Shown: piece by piece, positions 26,527-35,106 of the stretch
Layout of the letters: each line of letters starts with the position of its first letter
How positions within the stretch are numbered: the stretch's first letter is position 1
NCBI GenBank assembly: GCA_947495035.1
Contig: CANLXI010000021.1
Span: 62,001-126,000, forward strand
Source of the DNA: an uncultured Granulosicoccus sp.
GTDB lineage: Bacteria > Pseudomonadota > Gammaproteobacteria > Granulosicoccales > Granulosicoccaceae
Reading direction: 5' to 3'
DNA length: 64,000 nt
The notes under the pieces: model-generated
Databases searched by the model: none
Seen by the model: the letters and a program-made list of their open reading frames with translations, nothing else
What the model was told of the DNA's origin: nothing
Made by a program: the position numbers and the translations under genes

Positions 26527-27438
26527 TCATAGTGGCGCTCTTTTTGTCAGCTGTAGTTTCTCTCTCACTTCGGCAGGCCCCATGAGGCTGGCGCCCAATC
26601 CTTCGATTATCCTGGCTGCACGCTCGACCAGTTGCGCATTGCTTGCCAGCACACCTTTTTCCAGGTAGAGGTTATCCTCGAGTCCGACCCGGACATTCCC
26701 CCCGGCGAGTACCGAGCCAGCGACGTACGGCATCTGATCGCGACCAAGGCTGAATGCCGACCAGGTCCAGTCTTGTGGTATCTGGTTGACCATGGCTAGA
26801 AAGGTTCCCAGATCGTTGGGCGCGCCCCAGGGGACACCCATGCAGAGTTGCAGTAGTGCGGGAGTCGGCAGACAGCCTTCCCTGGCCAGTTCTCTGGCAA
26901 ACCACAGATGCCCGCTGTCGAATGCTTCGATTTCGGGCGTGATGCCCAGCTCGATCATTCGCGAGCACATGGCTCTGAGCATGCCTGGCGTATTGGTCAT
27001 GACATAGTCCGCTTCGGAAAAGTTCATGGTGCCGCAATCCAGTGTGCATATCTCGGGACGACAACTGACCAGATGTTCGACACGTTCGCTGGCTCCTGCC
27101 ATGTCCGTAGCGGAAGGGTCCAGAGGCAATGGGTTTTCGACCGGGCCGAACACCATGTCACCACCCATGCCGGCGCTCAGATTCAGTACGACGTCGGTAT
27201 CGGACTCTCTGATGCGCTCGGTTAGCTCACGGTACAAGGCGGGATCTCGCGATGGCGCGCCGGTATCCGGGTCTCTGACGTGACAATGCACCACGGCCGC
27301 TCCGGCTTTTGCAGCTTCGATGGCACTCTGTGCTATCTGAGCCGGACTGCGCGGCACATGTGGTGAGCGGTCCTGGGTAGCGCCGGAGCCTGTCACTGCG
27401 CAGGTGATGAACACGGAGCGGTTGATCTGCAAGGGCAT
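26527..27438 (-). CDS. cdhC: Beta-keto acid cleavage enzyme (BKACE, DUF849), dehydrocarnitine type
   Basis: This 303-residue TIM-barrel enzyme has the BKACE zinc motif HCHVRDPDTG near residue 47 and the downstream signatures LNLSAGMGG, PEICTLDCGTMNF and EAFDSGHLWFA. BKACE enzymes condense a beta-keto acid with acetyl-CoA and release acetoacetate plus a new CoA ester. With 3-dehydrocarnitine the products would be betainyl-CoA and acetoacetate. The adjoining carnitine dehydrogenase-thioesterase makes this substrate very likely. ATG 27438 matches homologues. It is the first gene of the operon and is divergent from the regulator. Confidence 0.88.
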   Translation of the reverse strand: MPLQINRSVFITCAVTGSGATQDRSPHVPRSPAQIAQSAIEAAKAGAAVVHCHVRDPDTGAPSRDPALYRELTERIRESDTDVVLNLSAGMGGDMVFGPVENPLPLDPSATDMAGASERVEHLVSCRPEICTLDCGTMNFSEADYVMTNTPGMLRAMCSRMIELGITPEIEAFDSGHLWFARELAREGCLPTPALLQLCMGVPWGAPNDLGTFLAMVNQIPQDWTWSAFSLGRDQMPYVAGSVLAGGNVRVGLEDNLYLEKGVLASNAQLVERAARIIEGLGASLMGPAEVREKLQLTKRAPL

Positions 27439-27535
27439 GCCGATTTCTCTCAGAGGACAAGGACAGATGCTGTACAAACAGTAGCAGACGTCGTAATGTT
27501 TCAATTTGCCTTGTCTGCCAAATCCATTGCCGTTC
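27439..27535. promoter_or_regulatory. Divergent promoter region, carnitine operon/regulator
   Basis: These 97 bases separate the BKACE and CdhR-like genes. They contain a near-palindrome, TGCTGT-ACAA-ACAG-T-AGCA, at 27468-27486, and a wider inverted pair GACAAGG (27456-27462) and CCTTGTC (27509-27515). Either could be recognised by the AraC-type regulator. No consensus promoter stands out. Confidence 0.4.
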
Positions 27536-28507
27536 ATGCCAAACAAACCGCTGCTGGTGAATGTCCTGTTGTGTGAAGGGTTTTCCAATCTGGTGCTGGC
27601 CTGCGCGCTCGAGCCGCTGAGAGTGGTACGCGATCAACGAGACGGCAGCGTCGACTGGTCGGTGCTCACCATCGATGGCCAGTCGGTGCACTCCTCCAGT
27701 GGTTTGAATCTGGCTTCCGACGGGGCAATCGATGACGTCCGGAAGTCTGATGTGCTGATCGTCATCAGCGGTTACGGCTATCGTGAGCATGCTTGCACGA
27801 GCACGAGCAGACAGATTCGACGACTTGCCCGGGCCAGTGATACGATCATCGGTGTCGATACCGGGGCATGGCTGCTTGCCGCGGCGGGTCTTCTGCAGGG
27901 CCGTGAAGCAACGATCCACTGGCAGGTAGAAGCCTCGTTTGCAGATGCCTTTCCATCCGTGCGATCGAGGCCGGAGCGTTTCGTCAGAGACGGCAGGCTA
28001 TGGACGGGCGGGGGAGCTTCCACGGTACTGGATCTGATGACCGTGCTGATTGAAGAGCGTTTCGGCACGGCCATCGCATTTGATGTCTCCACACTGTTCC
28101 TGCACGACAGCGCGAGGCAGTTCCGCGACAGAAGAGGTCCCGGTCATCTCAACAGCCCGGAGACGCCGGAGTTGCACACGGCCATCAACTGCATGGTGGA
28201 GAACATCGAAAAACCGGCTTCTCTCGCTCACATCGCCCGGGCGGCCGGTCTGTCCTTGCGCACCATGCACCGCCAGTTCATGACACGCCTGGGCATGCCA
28301 CCCGGGCGCTACTATCAGTCACTGCGACTGGCGCGGGCCAAGGATCTGGCCGAGACGACCGATCTGTCCATGCAGCAGCTCGCCGTACTGACGGGGTTCT
28401 CCATGCCGGCGACCTTGAGCCGGGCGTACAAGGCACACTTCGGCACAACGGTCAGACGTTCCAGATCAGCGCAACAGAGCCGTATGCCTGTGGATTCATC
28501 TATCTGA
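27536..28507 (+). CDS. cdhR: GlxA-family AraC-type regulator, CdhR-like
   Basis: This 323-residue regulator has an N-terminal DJ-1/PfpI-like domain (LLVNVLLCEGFSNLVLACALEPLRV, and VDTGAWLLAAAGLLQGREATIHW near residue 105-130) and a C-terminal AraC helix-turn-helix pair (IARAAGLSLRTMHRQFMTRLGMPPGRYYQSLRLARAKDL and MQQLAVLTGFSMPATLSRAYKAHFG). CdhR and GbdR, which control carnitine and glycine betaine use in Pseudomonas, share this architecture. Divergence from the carnitine operon supports the call. I use ATG 27536; an in-frame TTG at 27506 is possible. Its 3' end overlaps the next gene on the other strand by eight bases. Confidence 0.82.
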   Translation: MPNKPLLVNVLLCEGFSNLVLACALEPLRVVRDQRDGSVDWSVLTIDGQSVHSSSGLNLASDGAIDDVRKSDVLIVISGYGYREHACTSTSRQIRRLARASDTIIGVDTGAWLLAAAGLLQGREATIHWQVEASFADAFPSVRSRPERFVRDGRLWTGGGASTVLDLMTVLIEERFGTAIAFDVSTLFLHDSARQFRDRRGPGHLNSPETPELHTAINCMVENIEKPASLAHIARAAGLSLRTMHRQFMTRLGMPPGRYYQSLRLARAKDLAETTDLSMQQLAVLTGFSMPATLSRAYKAHFGTTVRRSRSAQQSRMPVDSSI

Positions 28508-29336
28508 ATGTACCCAGATCACTGATCCGGTAACCCGTCGGGTAGGTAGACCTTCGGCGTCTTGTGATCAGTCGTGGCCGTCGGCGCGCAGGGATCAGCC
28601 GCAGAATTCGCGCCCGGATACCCAGCCCGGCAAGCACCAGACATTCCACCCAGCGCGGTGCCTGTGCAAATCCCATGGCGGATCGCAGGGGCGGGTCACA
28701 CAGGGCATGCACGGCAGGGCGGCCCAGGGGCACAAGACAGCGTGGCAGGTACAGCGATAGCAACATGTCCCGCGTCAGGCAGCCTATCTCCGCATTGGAT
28801 CTGGCGTAGCGAAAACGGGCTGCCTCATGATCCCGATGGAATGCTTCGAATTCCGCAAAACTGTCGGGAATCTCCTTGATGTGCATCCTTGCCGCGAGGG
28901 CGCGGTAGTAGTGGACGCAGGCGTCGATTTCGCGAGGTGTCATGGCGCGCTTGCCGAAACGCGCCAGCCAATGCACGGGCTCGACCACGAAGGTTGACAG
29001 GACATAGAGCATGTCATCGTTGGCGATGCGATAGCGGCCGTGCATGTCGTTTATCCGCTCGATGGCCGCCTGGCCGCGTTCGCTGCTCTGACCGTTTTCG
29101 CTGATCTCGGACAGCAACAACTCCGTGTCATCGTAGCGCTTGCGCGTACGATCGCGAAACTCGCCGGTCGAAGACAGAAGCCCGGAGATCGACGGTACGG
29201 CGTAGGTCCGGAAAAGTGCAAATTCCAGCGCCTTTTCGATATCCCACGAAAATTCGCAGGTATGCAGGATGAAACAGATCCGTTCATGATCGACTTGCGG
29301 ATCCAGCGTTTCGATTTCTCTGGCCCATCGTGACAT
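28500..29336 (-). CDS. Oxygenase MpaB/rubber-oxygenase (DUF2236) family protein
   Basis: This 278-residue protein matches the DUF2236 (MpaB/Lcp latex-clearing) fold. The marker region is EFALFRTYAVPSISGLLSSTGEF near residues 37-60, followed by the helical core with DMLYVLSTFVVEPVHWLARFGKR and MTPREIDACVHYYR. Characterised relatives are b-type haem oxygenases acting on polyisoprenoids or meroterpenoids, but most bacterial members have no known substrate. The C-terminus is arginine-rich (RARILRLIPARRRPRLITRRRR). It converges on the carnitine regulator and has no obvious operon partner, since the gap to the upstream sulfatase-like gene is 78 bases on the same strand. Confidence 0.75.
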   Translation of the reverse strand: MSRWAREIETLDPQVDHERICFILHTCEFSWDIEKALEFALFRTYAVPSISGLLSSTGEFRDRTRKRYDDTELLLSEISENGQSSERGQAAIERINDMHGRYRIANDDMLYVLSTFVVEPVHWLARFGKRAMTPREIDACVHYYRALAARMHIKEIPDSFAEFEAFHRDHEAARFRYARSNAEIGCLTRDMLLSLYLPRCLVPLGRPAVHALCDPPLRSAMGFAQAPRWVECLVLAGLGIRARILRLIPARRRPRLITRRRRSTYPTGYRISDLGTFR

Positions 29337-29414
29337 GCTCAGGATTTCCGCGCTTCGATGTCGACGAATGATGCCTCAAGCCGTCTGCTGCCGCAAGAAA
29401 CCGGGCTGCTGTCC

Positions 29415-31076
29415 TCAAGTGGTGGAGTCGGACCCCGTCAGCGGCTGCCAGTGCGAGGGTGTCGCCTCGAAGACCGTGCCCAGCAGACCACGAATGGATT
29501 CCATGGGCAGGGCGGTGGCCTGCTCTGCGGGCAGCATGCCGTGACTGAACATGTCGTCGGGGAGTCGTTCGAGCAGCGCTTCGTCCGCAGAGAAAACGTG
29601 CATGGGAACGTGTGCGTTGGGTGCCCAGCCGGCAATCACGCTGGCCGGCTGGTGATCGCCCAGCACGATGACCAGCGCATCATCCGCATACCTGGCCAGG
29701 TATTCACCCACCAGTTTGAGATTCTGTTCAACCGCGGTCCCGTAGGCCTTGCGTACCGGTTCGGCCCTGGCCCAGCTATGACGCTCACCGTAACGCTGTG
29801 TCCCATCGAAGAGGCTGCCATCTTCGATGTCTTCCCATGCCTGATGGCGAGGCAAGGGCCCCCAGGGGGCGTGAGAGTCGAGCAGACCGATGTGTGCCAT
29901 CAGCGGTGCATCGGCCGTGGCACGCACCTGTCGCTCGAAGGCTGTGAGTGTGTACTGGTCCGGCATGGTCACGAAGCCGAAACCCTCGCCCTGATAATCG
30001 AGTGCTGCATGATCGAAGAAGCGATCCACCTGATACCAGGCACCTTCCACCCAGTGTGATTTCACCACGGGTAGTACCACGGAGGTAGTCCATCCCGCCT
30101 GCTTGAACAGGCGCGGCAGTGACTTCCGGTCAGAGGAAATCAGTCGGTCGAATCGCGCATGATTTGTCAGGCGCAGGCCGGACGCTACCGTGGAGTGTGC
30201 GAGCCAGCTGCGTCCGCCACGTATGGGGGAATCGACCCATGCGCTTCTGACATGCAGGCCGGCACTGACAGTCTCGTTCTGAACAGCTTGCAGTCTGTGT
30301 CTGGCCTGCTCCCGGAATTGCGGGTTGTCCACGAACGATCGCCCATACGACTCCACGTAGATAATGATGACATCACGCCCACTCAGTGCCGCGAACGCAG
30401 GTTCTCGACCCTCCAGCTCGTCCACCTGCAGAGCCTCGGAGAATCGGGCCTGGTCGCGTACGGCCCATTGGGTGTACTGGATTCGATCGATCAATTCACC
30501 CGCCAGCACCCATTGTGTGTCCAGGGAAAGCACATGCCGGCCAGGTCCGCCGGCGGTGGCCATGGCACTGAGCAAGGGAATGCAGCAGAGGAGCAGCCAG
30601 CTGCGACGCCATTGTCGATTCAGCTGGTCGAGATAGCCCAGGCCACGATACAACAAGACGGCCAGAGTCAGTAGTATCCCGATGCCCAGGCCTGTCAGGG
30701 CAATGGCTTCTGCCTTGCCAATCGTATCCGATGTCAGTGTCCAGCCCTGTTGAATGAGGTGCCATTCAGCCAGCGGGTTGAAGGCACGACCAAAGGCGGC
30801 GCGAGAGATCAGATCACCGAGACGAAGCAGCAGGAGACACAGCACGGCACCCGTCACCAGCAGGCGGACCATCGTTGACAGAGTCCTGTTCAGCAGCAAC
30901 AACAGCAGAACAATGAGTGGTACATCCAGAGGCAGTTCCTGCAACCGTGACAGCGTGAACTGATCCGGGTGTCCTGGTATCAACAGGAGAACCAGCAGCA
31001 GGCAGATTGCCAGGGATGACAATATCGCTGCCCGCCGTGGTTTCGTCGTCGGCGAGGCAGTTCTTGTTTTCGGCAT
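29415..31076 (-). CDS. Membrane-anchored sulfatase/alkaline-phosphatase-superfamily protein
   Basis: This 553-residue protein has about five N-terminal membrane helices (ILSSLAICLLLVLLLIPG, VPLIVLLLLLL and others to about residue 180) and a periplasmic catalytic domain beginning DVIIIYVESYGRSFVDN. The later PLMAHIGLLDSHAPWGP and VIVLGDHQP motifs supply the expected metal-binding Asp/His residues. This is the topology of LtaS, EptA-type and related headgroup transferases. The usual nucleophile is a Thr or Ser in the N-terminal loop; the segment GGRSWLAHST is the likely place. It could modify lipid, glycan or lipopolysaccharide. No partner gene tells which. Confidence 0.78.
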   Translation of the reverse strand: MPKTRTASPTTKPRRAAILSSLAICLLLVLLLIPGHPDQFTLSRLQELPLDVPLIVLLLLLLNRTLSTMVRLLVTGAVLCLLLLRLGDLISRAAFGRAFNPLAEWHLIQQGWTLTSDTIGKAEAIALTGLGIGILLTLAVLLYRGLGYLDQLNRQWRRSWLLLCCIPLLSAMATAGGPGRHVLSLDTQWVLAGELIDRIQYTQWAVRDQARFSEALQVDELEGREPAFAALSGRDVIIIYVESYGRSFVDNPQFREQARHRLQAVQNETVSAGLHVRSAWVDSPIRGGRSWLAHSTVASGLRLTNHARFDRLISSDRKSLPRLFKQAGWTTSVVLPVVKSHWVEGAWYQVDRFFDHAALDYQGEGFGFVTMPDQYTLTAFERQVRATADAPLMAHIGLLDSHAPWGPLPRHQAWEDIEDGSLFDGTQRYGERHSWARAEPVRKAYGTAVEQNLKLVGEYLARYADDALVIVLGDHQPASVIAGWAPNAHVPMHVFSADEALLERLPDDMFSHGMLPAEQATALPMESIRGLLGTVFEATPSHWQPLTGSDSTT

Positions 31077-31186
31077 GTGCTGGCGTCGGCGAAATGAGGC
31101 TGTAGGGAAACGTGATTCAGGGCTCGGACCACAAGCAGCTGAATTAGTTTGATTCGATTTCGCGACGTGCGAGGTTCATTGCCAGT

Positions 31187-31211
31187 GATGCCGTTCTGTG
31201 TGAACGGCATC
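31187..31211 (-). terminator. Hairpin after the DUF1479 gene
   Basis: GATGCCGTTC (31187-31196) and GAACGGCATC (31202-31211) make a perfect 10-bp stem with a five-base loop, 36 bases past the DUF1479 stop on the minus strand. No U-tract follows, so it may be a weak terminator or an mRNA 3'-end stabiliser. Confidence 0.55.
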
Positions 31212-31246
31212 TCAACTTCTTCTCCGGCTTGCCCGACAGGAACCGC

Positions 31247-32491
31247 TCAGCTGTCCAGGGCCATCTGACGTCTGCCAAGCTCGGTCAGGTCATCGATGGT
31301 TGCACGACCCTTGAAGTCGACTTCATGATCTTCGGCGGCAAAATCCGGTGCGCTGCGTCCACTGAGGAAGCTTGATGATTGGCGCAATGCATAGGCACGG
31401 TTCTTGGCACACGCAGGGCTGGCTCCGATGTAAATGACGTTGGCGTAGTCCTTGCCATGATGCTCATTGCCAACGGCGTGCACGACATCGGGATGCCACC
31501 AGACAGTATCGCCCGGGCTGACGGTCTGAATGGGTACGATACCCGGCATCAGATCAGGGTGCCAATGTGCATCCACGCCCAGCGCGCGCCCGGGCCTTGC
31601 CAGGCACAACTCATCAACAGGCACATCCGACTGCAGTGCACGCAGCAGGAGGTAGGCAATGCCATTGGCTATCGGCAGCAATTCCAGGGTTCCATCCCCC
31701 GGGCCTTGCTCGGTCAATGCTGTCCAGCCCTGAAAGGTGCGAAACATCGAACTGACCGCTGGAGACGCATATTCGCGAGTCTGCGTACGGTAGGCTGCAC
31801 GCCAGGGGTCATAGGCGTCCAGGTCCCCGGCAAAGATGCTGGCGTAGATCTTCTGGAATGCCGGGTCGACCCAGCGTTCATACGAACCGGCATCGATATG
31901 AGGTGACAATCCCAGGGTTGTATCACCTGGTGCGCGCCGCCGAGTCCGGTCTGCATAGGCATAATCCAGGTCGGGATCGAACTCCGGCCCGGCCGGTGCG
32001 CTGATGTCCCACAATCCATTCAGGAATCGCTTGGTCCGAGCCATCGATTCCGCCTGGCGAGCCATGACTTGAGGGCGGGACCAGTAGACGCCATAGATCT
32101 GCGGGCGGGCATCCTTCAGATCGCCGAAGTAATCGTCAAGTCCGGCCTTCTCTCGTGCACGTTCCACGTAGTTGTTGCTGTCGAGGTAATCTCCCAGTTC
32201 GCTGTTCCAGTCCTCTGCCTGCTGGCGGGCAAAGACGTTCCTGACAATGACGCAGCCTCGCTGCCGAATGGCAGCGATGTCCTTCCTGCTCACCGTGTTG
32301 TCGAGGATGGCGGCATGCGAGATTTCGGGAACGACCGCTGCGGTGCGTGCCTGTGCATCGACGACCTCGTCAACGGCCGCCCGCATCCGGTCTCGTACGC
32401 TCAGAAACGCTTTTTCGAGATCGTTGTTGCTGGCCAGTTCCTGCCTGGTTCGGGCGATGAAGGTAGCTGTGTCGGGAATCGTCTTGTTCAT
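31247..32491 (-). CDS. DUF1479 (YbiU-like) non-haem Fe(II) dioxygenase-like protein
   Basis: This 414-residue protein matches DUF1479/YbiU. It has the marks of a cupin-type Fe(II)/2-oxoglutarate oxygenase: HID in LGLSPHIDAGSYERWVDPAFQ near residue 197 and the distal histidine in DTVWWHPDVVHAVGNEH. Other family motifs are IYGVYWSRPQVMARQ and TFQGWTALTEQGPGDGTLELLPI. The substrate is unknown. It follows the LacI-family gene by 12 bases on the same strand, so it is probably co-transcribed with it and controlled by the same sugar signal. That points to a role in carbohydrate or glycoside oxidation, by context only. Confidence 0.8.
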   Translation of the reverse strand: MNKTIPDTATFIARTRQELASNNDLEKAFLSVRDRMRAAVDEVVDAQARTAAVVPEISHAAILDNTVSRKDIAAIRQRGCVIVRNVFARQQAEDWNSELGDYLDSNNYVERAREKAGLDDYFGDLKDARPQIYGVYWSRPQVMARQAESMARTKRFLNGLWDISAPAGPEFDPDLDYAYADRTRRRAPGDTTLGLSPHIDAGSYERWVDPAFQKIYASIFAGDLDAYDPWRAAYRTQTREYASPAVSSMFRTFQGWTALTEQGPGDGTLELLPIANGIAYLLLRALQSDVPVDELCLARPGRALGVDAHWHPDLMPGIVPIQTVSPGDTVWWHPDVVHAVGNEHHGKDYANVIYIGASPACAKNRAYALRQSSSFLSGRSAPDFAAEDHEVDFKGRATIDDLTELGRRQMALDS

Positions 32492-32503
32492 GAGCTGATG
32501 GCC

Positions 32504-33571
32504 TCAGTTGGCTGTGTCGCAGTCGGTCGACAGGCGTAGTCGGGGTTCGGGTTGAATGATCGTTCGCAGCTCTTCATCGAGAGTCTGGCCAGACAACAGT
32601 TGCAGGAGTGTCTGGCCCAGCCGGCGGCCTGTCATGTCGATATCCTCGAACCAGGAATCGATGGCGGGGAGCATGTGATCAAGGGCTGCCGAGGTCTGCT
32701 TGGCGACGACATCGACATCGGTGCCGGGTATCAGGCCCGCATCACGAATCCCAGCCAACGTGGCAATGGAGGCGGTCTCTCCAGCGCAGACGATTCCGTC
32801 CGGATGGTTGGCGGATGAAAACAGTGTGCGAATCCATTGTCTGAGCTCGTCAAGCGGTGTTTCCAGATCCGGCGGCCTGTCAGCGACATGGCACTGCAGG
32901 GCGTTGCGGATGACGGCACGGCTGAATCCGTTCAGCAGGTGCGTCTGGTAGGTGAGGTTGGCGGGCGCGCCGATGAGCATGAGGTGACGACGCCCTCGAT
33001 GCAGAAGTCGAGTGGCTGCGAGCTCGGCAAATCGCTCGTTGTCGAAATCGACCGATGCATGCTGTGTTGCCAGTTCGGTACGACCGTGCGTGACGAAAGG
33101 AAAATCGTTCTCCAGCAGATAGCGTACTCGCAGATCCTGTGGCGAGGTGCGTGACAGGACGATACCGTCAGCACGCCGATTCTCGACAATCGAACGCACC
33201 ACGGTCAGTTCATCCTGATGCGGCACATCGGGGGTTGCGGAAAGCTCGTAGCCGTGGTCACGGCAGATCTCGCCCAGACCGGAGATGATGGAAGCGGTAT
33301 AGCCGGTGATCTCCCGTTGCGGGGCCAGTACCAGACTGAGTGTATGGGTGCGTCCGGTTCGAAGTCCGCGACCTGCGCGGTCGGGTACATAGCCGATGTC
33401 ATTGGCGACCTGCTGCACACGTTGTCGGGTGGCGAGCGCGATGTCACTGCGGTTGTTCAGGGCGCGGGAAACCGTGGTGACCGCCAGACCGCAGGCCTGG
33501 GCGACCGTGCGCAAGGTCGGTCTGTCTCGGCGCTGCTTGTTTCCCGGTGGTGTCGAGGGTGGTGTGTTCAC
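32504..33571 (-). CDS. LacI-family transcriptional repressor of the sugar ABC operon
   Basis: This 355-residue repressor has the LacI helix-turn-helix and hinge (TLRTVAQACGLAVTTVSRALNNRSDIALATRQRVQQVANDIGYVPDRAGRGLRTG) and a periplasmic-binding-protein-like effector domain (SLVLAPQREITGYTASIISGL, GIVLSRTSPQDLRVRYLLENDFPFVTHGR). The start is GTG at 33571. The gene is divergent from the sugar binding-protein gene. A perfect 18-bp palindrome lies 12 bases upstream of its start, so it very likely represses both itself and the transporter. The inducer is presumably a sugar carried by the ABC system. Confidence 0.92.
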   Translation of the reverse strand: MNTPPSTPPGNKQRRDRPTLRTVAQACGLAVTTVSRALNNRSDIALATRQRVQQVANDIGYVPDRAGRGLRTGRTHTLSLVLAPQREITGYTASIISGLGEICRDHGYELSATPDVPHQDELTVVRSIVENRRADGIVLSRTSPQDLRVRYLLENDFPFVTHGRTELATQHASVDFDNERFAELAATRLLHRGRRHLMLIGAPANLTYQTHLLNGFSRAVIRNALQCHVADRPPDLETPLDELRQWIRTLFSSANHPDGIVCAGETASIATLAGIRDAGLIPGTDVDVVAKQTSAALDHMLPAIDSWFEDIDMTGRRLGQTLLQLLSGQTLDEELRTIIQPEPRLRLSTDCDTAN

Positions 33572-33582
33572 GCTTACATGGT

Positions 33583-33600
33583 ATCTGTAACGTTACAGAT
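33583..33600. promoter_or_regulatory. LacI-family operator palindrome
   Basis: ATCTGTAACGTTACAGAT is a perfect 18-bp palindrome with the central CG typical of LacI-family operators. It lies between lacI and the transporter operon, close to the lacI start. A degenerate copy, TTGTATCGTTACTA (10 of 14 positions matching the core CTGTAACGTTACAG), lies at 33640-33653. Confidence 0.85.
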
Positions 33601-33625
33601 GTCAATCGGAATGCGTTGAGATACT

Positions 33626-33654
33626 TTGACTCCATTGGTTTGTATCGTTACTAT
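33626..33654 (+). promoter_or_regulatory. Sigma-70 type promoter of the sugar ABC operon
   Basis: TTGACT at 33626-33631 and TACTAT at 33649-33654 are spaced by 17 bases, a good match to the sigma-70 consensus. The degenerate operator at 33640-33653 covers the -10 box, so repressor binding there would block polymerase. The binding-protein start codon is 47 bases downstream. Confidence 0.65.
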
Positions 33655-33700
33655 TTATGCAGGCAATAATCATTGCCATACCACGAGGAGACAGATCAGC

Positions 33701-34948
33701 ATGAGATTGACGACTATTGCCGCAAGCTTTGCGCTTGCGGCAGGTATGACCAGTGCCGTGTCCAGCGCCGTTGCTGCCGATGTGGAAGTCCTGCACTGGT
33801 GGACCTCCGGTGGCGAGGCCGCCGCGCTGGATGTTCTGAAGCAGGATCTCGAATCGCAGGGTGTCGGCTGGAAGGACATGCCTGTGGCCGGTGGTGGCGG
33901 TGAGGCCGCAATGACGACTCTGCGTGCCAGGGTGACGGCGGGCAACGCCCCCACGGCGGTGCAGATGCTGGGATTCGATATCACCGATTGGGCCAATGAG
34001 GGCGTCCTGGGCAATCTGAATGCCGTGGCGGAAGAGGAAAACTGGGATGCCGTTGTACCCACGGCGCTGCAGGCGTTCTCCCGACACGATGACAACTGGA
34101 TTGCGGCACCGGTCAATGTGCATTCCACCAATTGGGTCTGGATCAACAAGGCAGCGCTGGACGCAGCCGGTGGCAAGGCGCCCGAGACCTGGGAGGAACT
34201 GCTTGCCGTGCTTGATGCCATGCAGGCAAACGGCATTACACCTCTGGCACACGGCGGACAACCCTGGCAGGACGCCACCATTTTCGACGCCGTTGTCCTG
34301 TCCATGGGCAATGATTTCTACCAGCAGTCAATGATCGAGCTGGACATGGATGCACTGTCCGGTGAAAAGATGGTTGAGGTGTTCCAGCGTATGGAAACCC
34401 TGCGTTCCTATGTCGATGACAATTTTTCCGGTCGTGACTGGAACCTGGCATCCGCCATGGTCATCGAAGGCAAGGCCGGCATGCAGATGATGGGCGACTG
34501 GGCCAAGGGGGAATTCCTGAAAGCCGGACAGACACCGGGCGAGGATTTTCTCTGCATTCGTTTTCCCGGTACGCAGGGTGCCGTGACGTTCAACTCCGAT
34601 CAGTTCGCCATGTTCGGTCAGGAAGGTGACAACGATGCACAACAGAAGATGGCTGCAGCCATCCTCAGTCCGGGTTTTCAGTCCGCGTTCAATGTGGTCA
34701 AGGGATCGGTGCCTGCCCGTACCGACGTATCCGATGCCGATTTTGACGATTGCGGCAAGAAGGGCATGAATGACCTGGCTGAAGCCAACGAAGCTGGAAG
34801 TCTGTTCGGATCCATGGCTCACGGACATGCCGCACCGGCGGCTGTCAAGAACGCGGTCTATGATGTCGTGACTCAGCACTTCAATGGTGGCTTGAGCAAC
34901 GAGGAAGCTGCCGAAGAGCTGGCCAATGCGGTTGACGCGGTTCTGTAG
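33701..34948 (+). CDS. Sugar ABC transporter substrate-binding protein (GtsA-like)
   Basis: This 415-residue periplasmic receptor has a signal peptide ([20 protein letters not shown], cleavage near AVAA-D). The mature start, [30 protein letters not shown], is highly characteristic of glucose/mannose-type receptors of the Pseudomonas GtsA group. Other family marks are [21 protein letters not shown] and [21 protein letters not shown] ribosome-binding site at 33685-33690 fixes ATG 33701. It heads the operon with two permeases and an ATPase. Glucose or a related aldose or disaccharide is likely; the exact sugar is inferred. Confidence 0.92.
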   Translation: MRLTTIAASFALAAGMTSAVSSAVAADVEVLHWWTSGGEAAALDVLKQDLESQGVGWKDMPVAGGGGEAAMTTLRARVTAGNAPTAVQMLGFDITDWANEGVLGNLNAVAEEENWDAVVPTALQAFSRHDDNWIAAPVNVHSTNWVWINKAALDAAGGKAPETWEELLAVLDAMQANGITPLAHGGQPWQDATIFDAVVLSMGNDFYQQSMIELDMDALSGEKMVEVFQRMETLRSYVDDNFSGRDWNLASAMVIEGKAGMQMMGDWAKGEFLKAGQTPGEDFLCIRFPGTQGAVTFNSDQFAMFGQEGDNDAQQKMAAAILSPGFQSAFNVVKGSVPARTDVSDADFDDCGKKGMNDLAEANEAGSLFGSMAHGHAAPAAVKNAVYDVVTQHFNGGLSNEEAAEELANAVDAVL

Positions 34949-35030
34949 GACAGCGTAGCGGTCAGGCCGGCATACAGGCGAGTGGACGAGCCGCATCTCG
35001 CCGTACCTGGCTGACAAGCATGAAGGTGGG

Positions 35031-35060
35031 GCCGGCAGGGCATGTATCTGTCTTGCCGGC
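35031..35060 (+). other. Stem-loop between binding protein and permease genes
   Basis: GCCGGCA (35031-35037) and TGCCGGC (35054-35060) form a 7-bp GC-rich stem in the 158-base gap after the binding-protein gene. Such hairpins often protect the upstream message and keep receptor levels higher than permease levels. That role is inferred here. Confidence 0.45.
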
Positions 35061-35106
35061 GTCGCCTGGTCTGGTTTGCCCATCACTTTCCGAGTCACTG
35101 ATCGCC

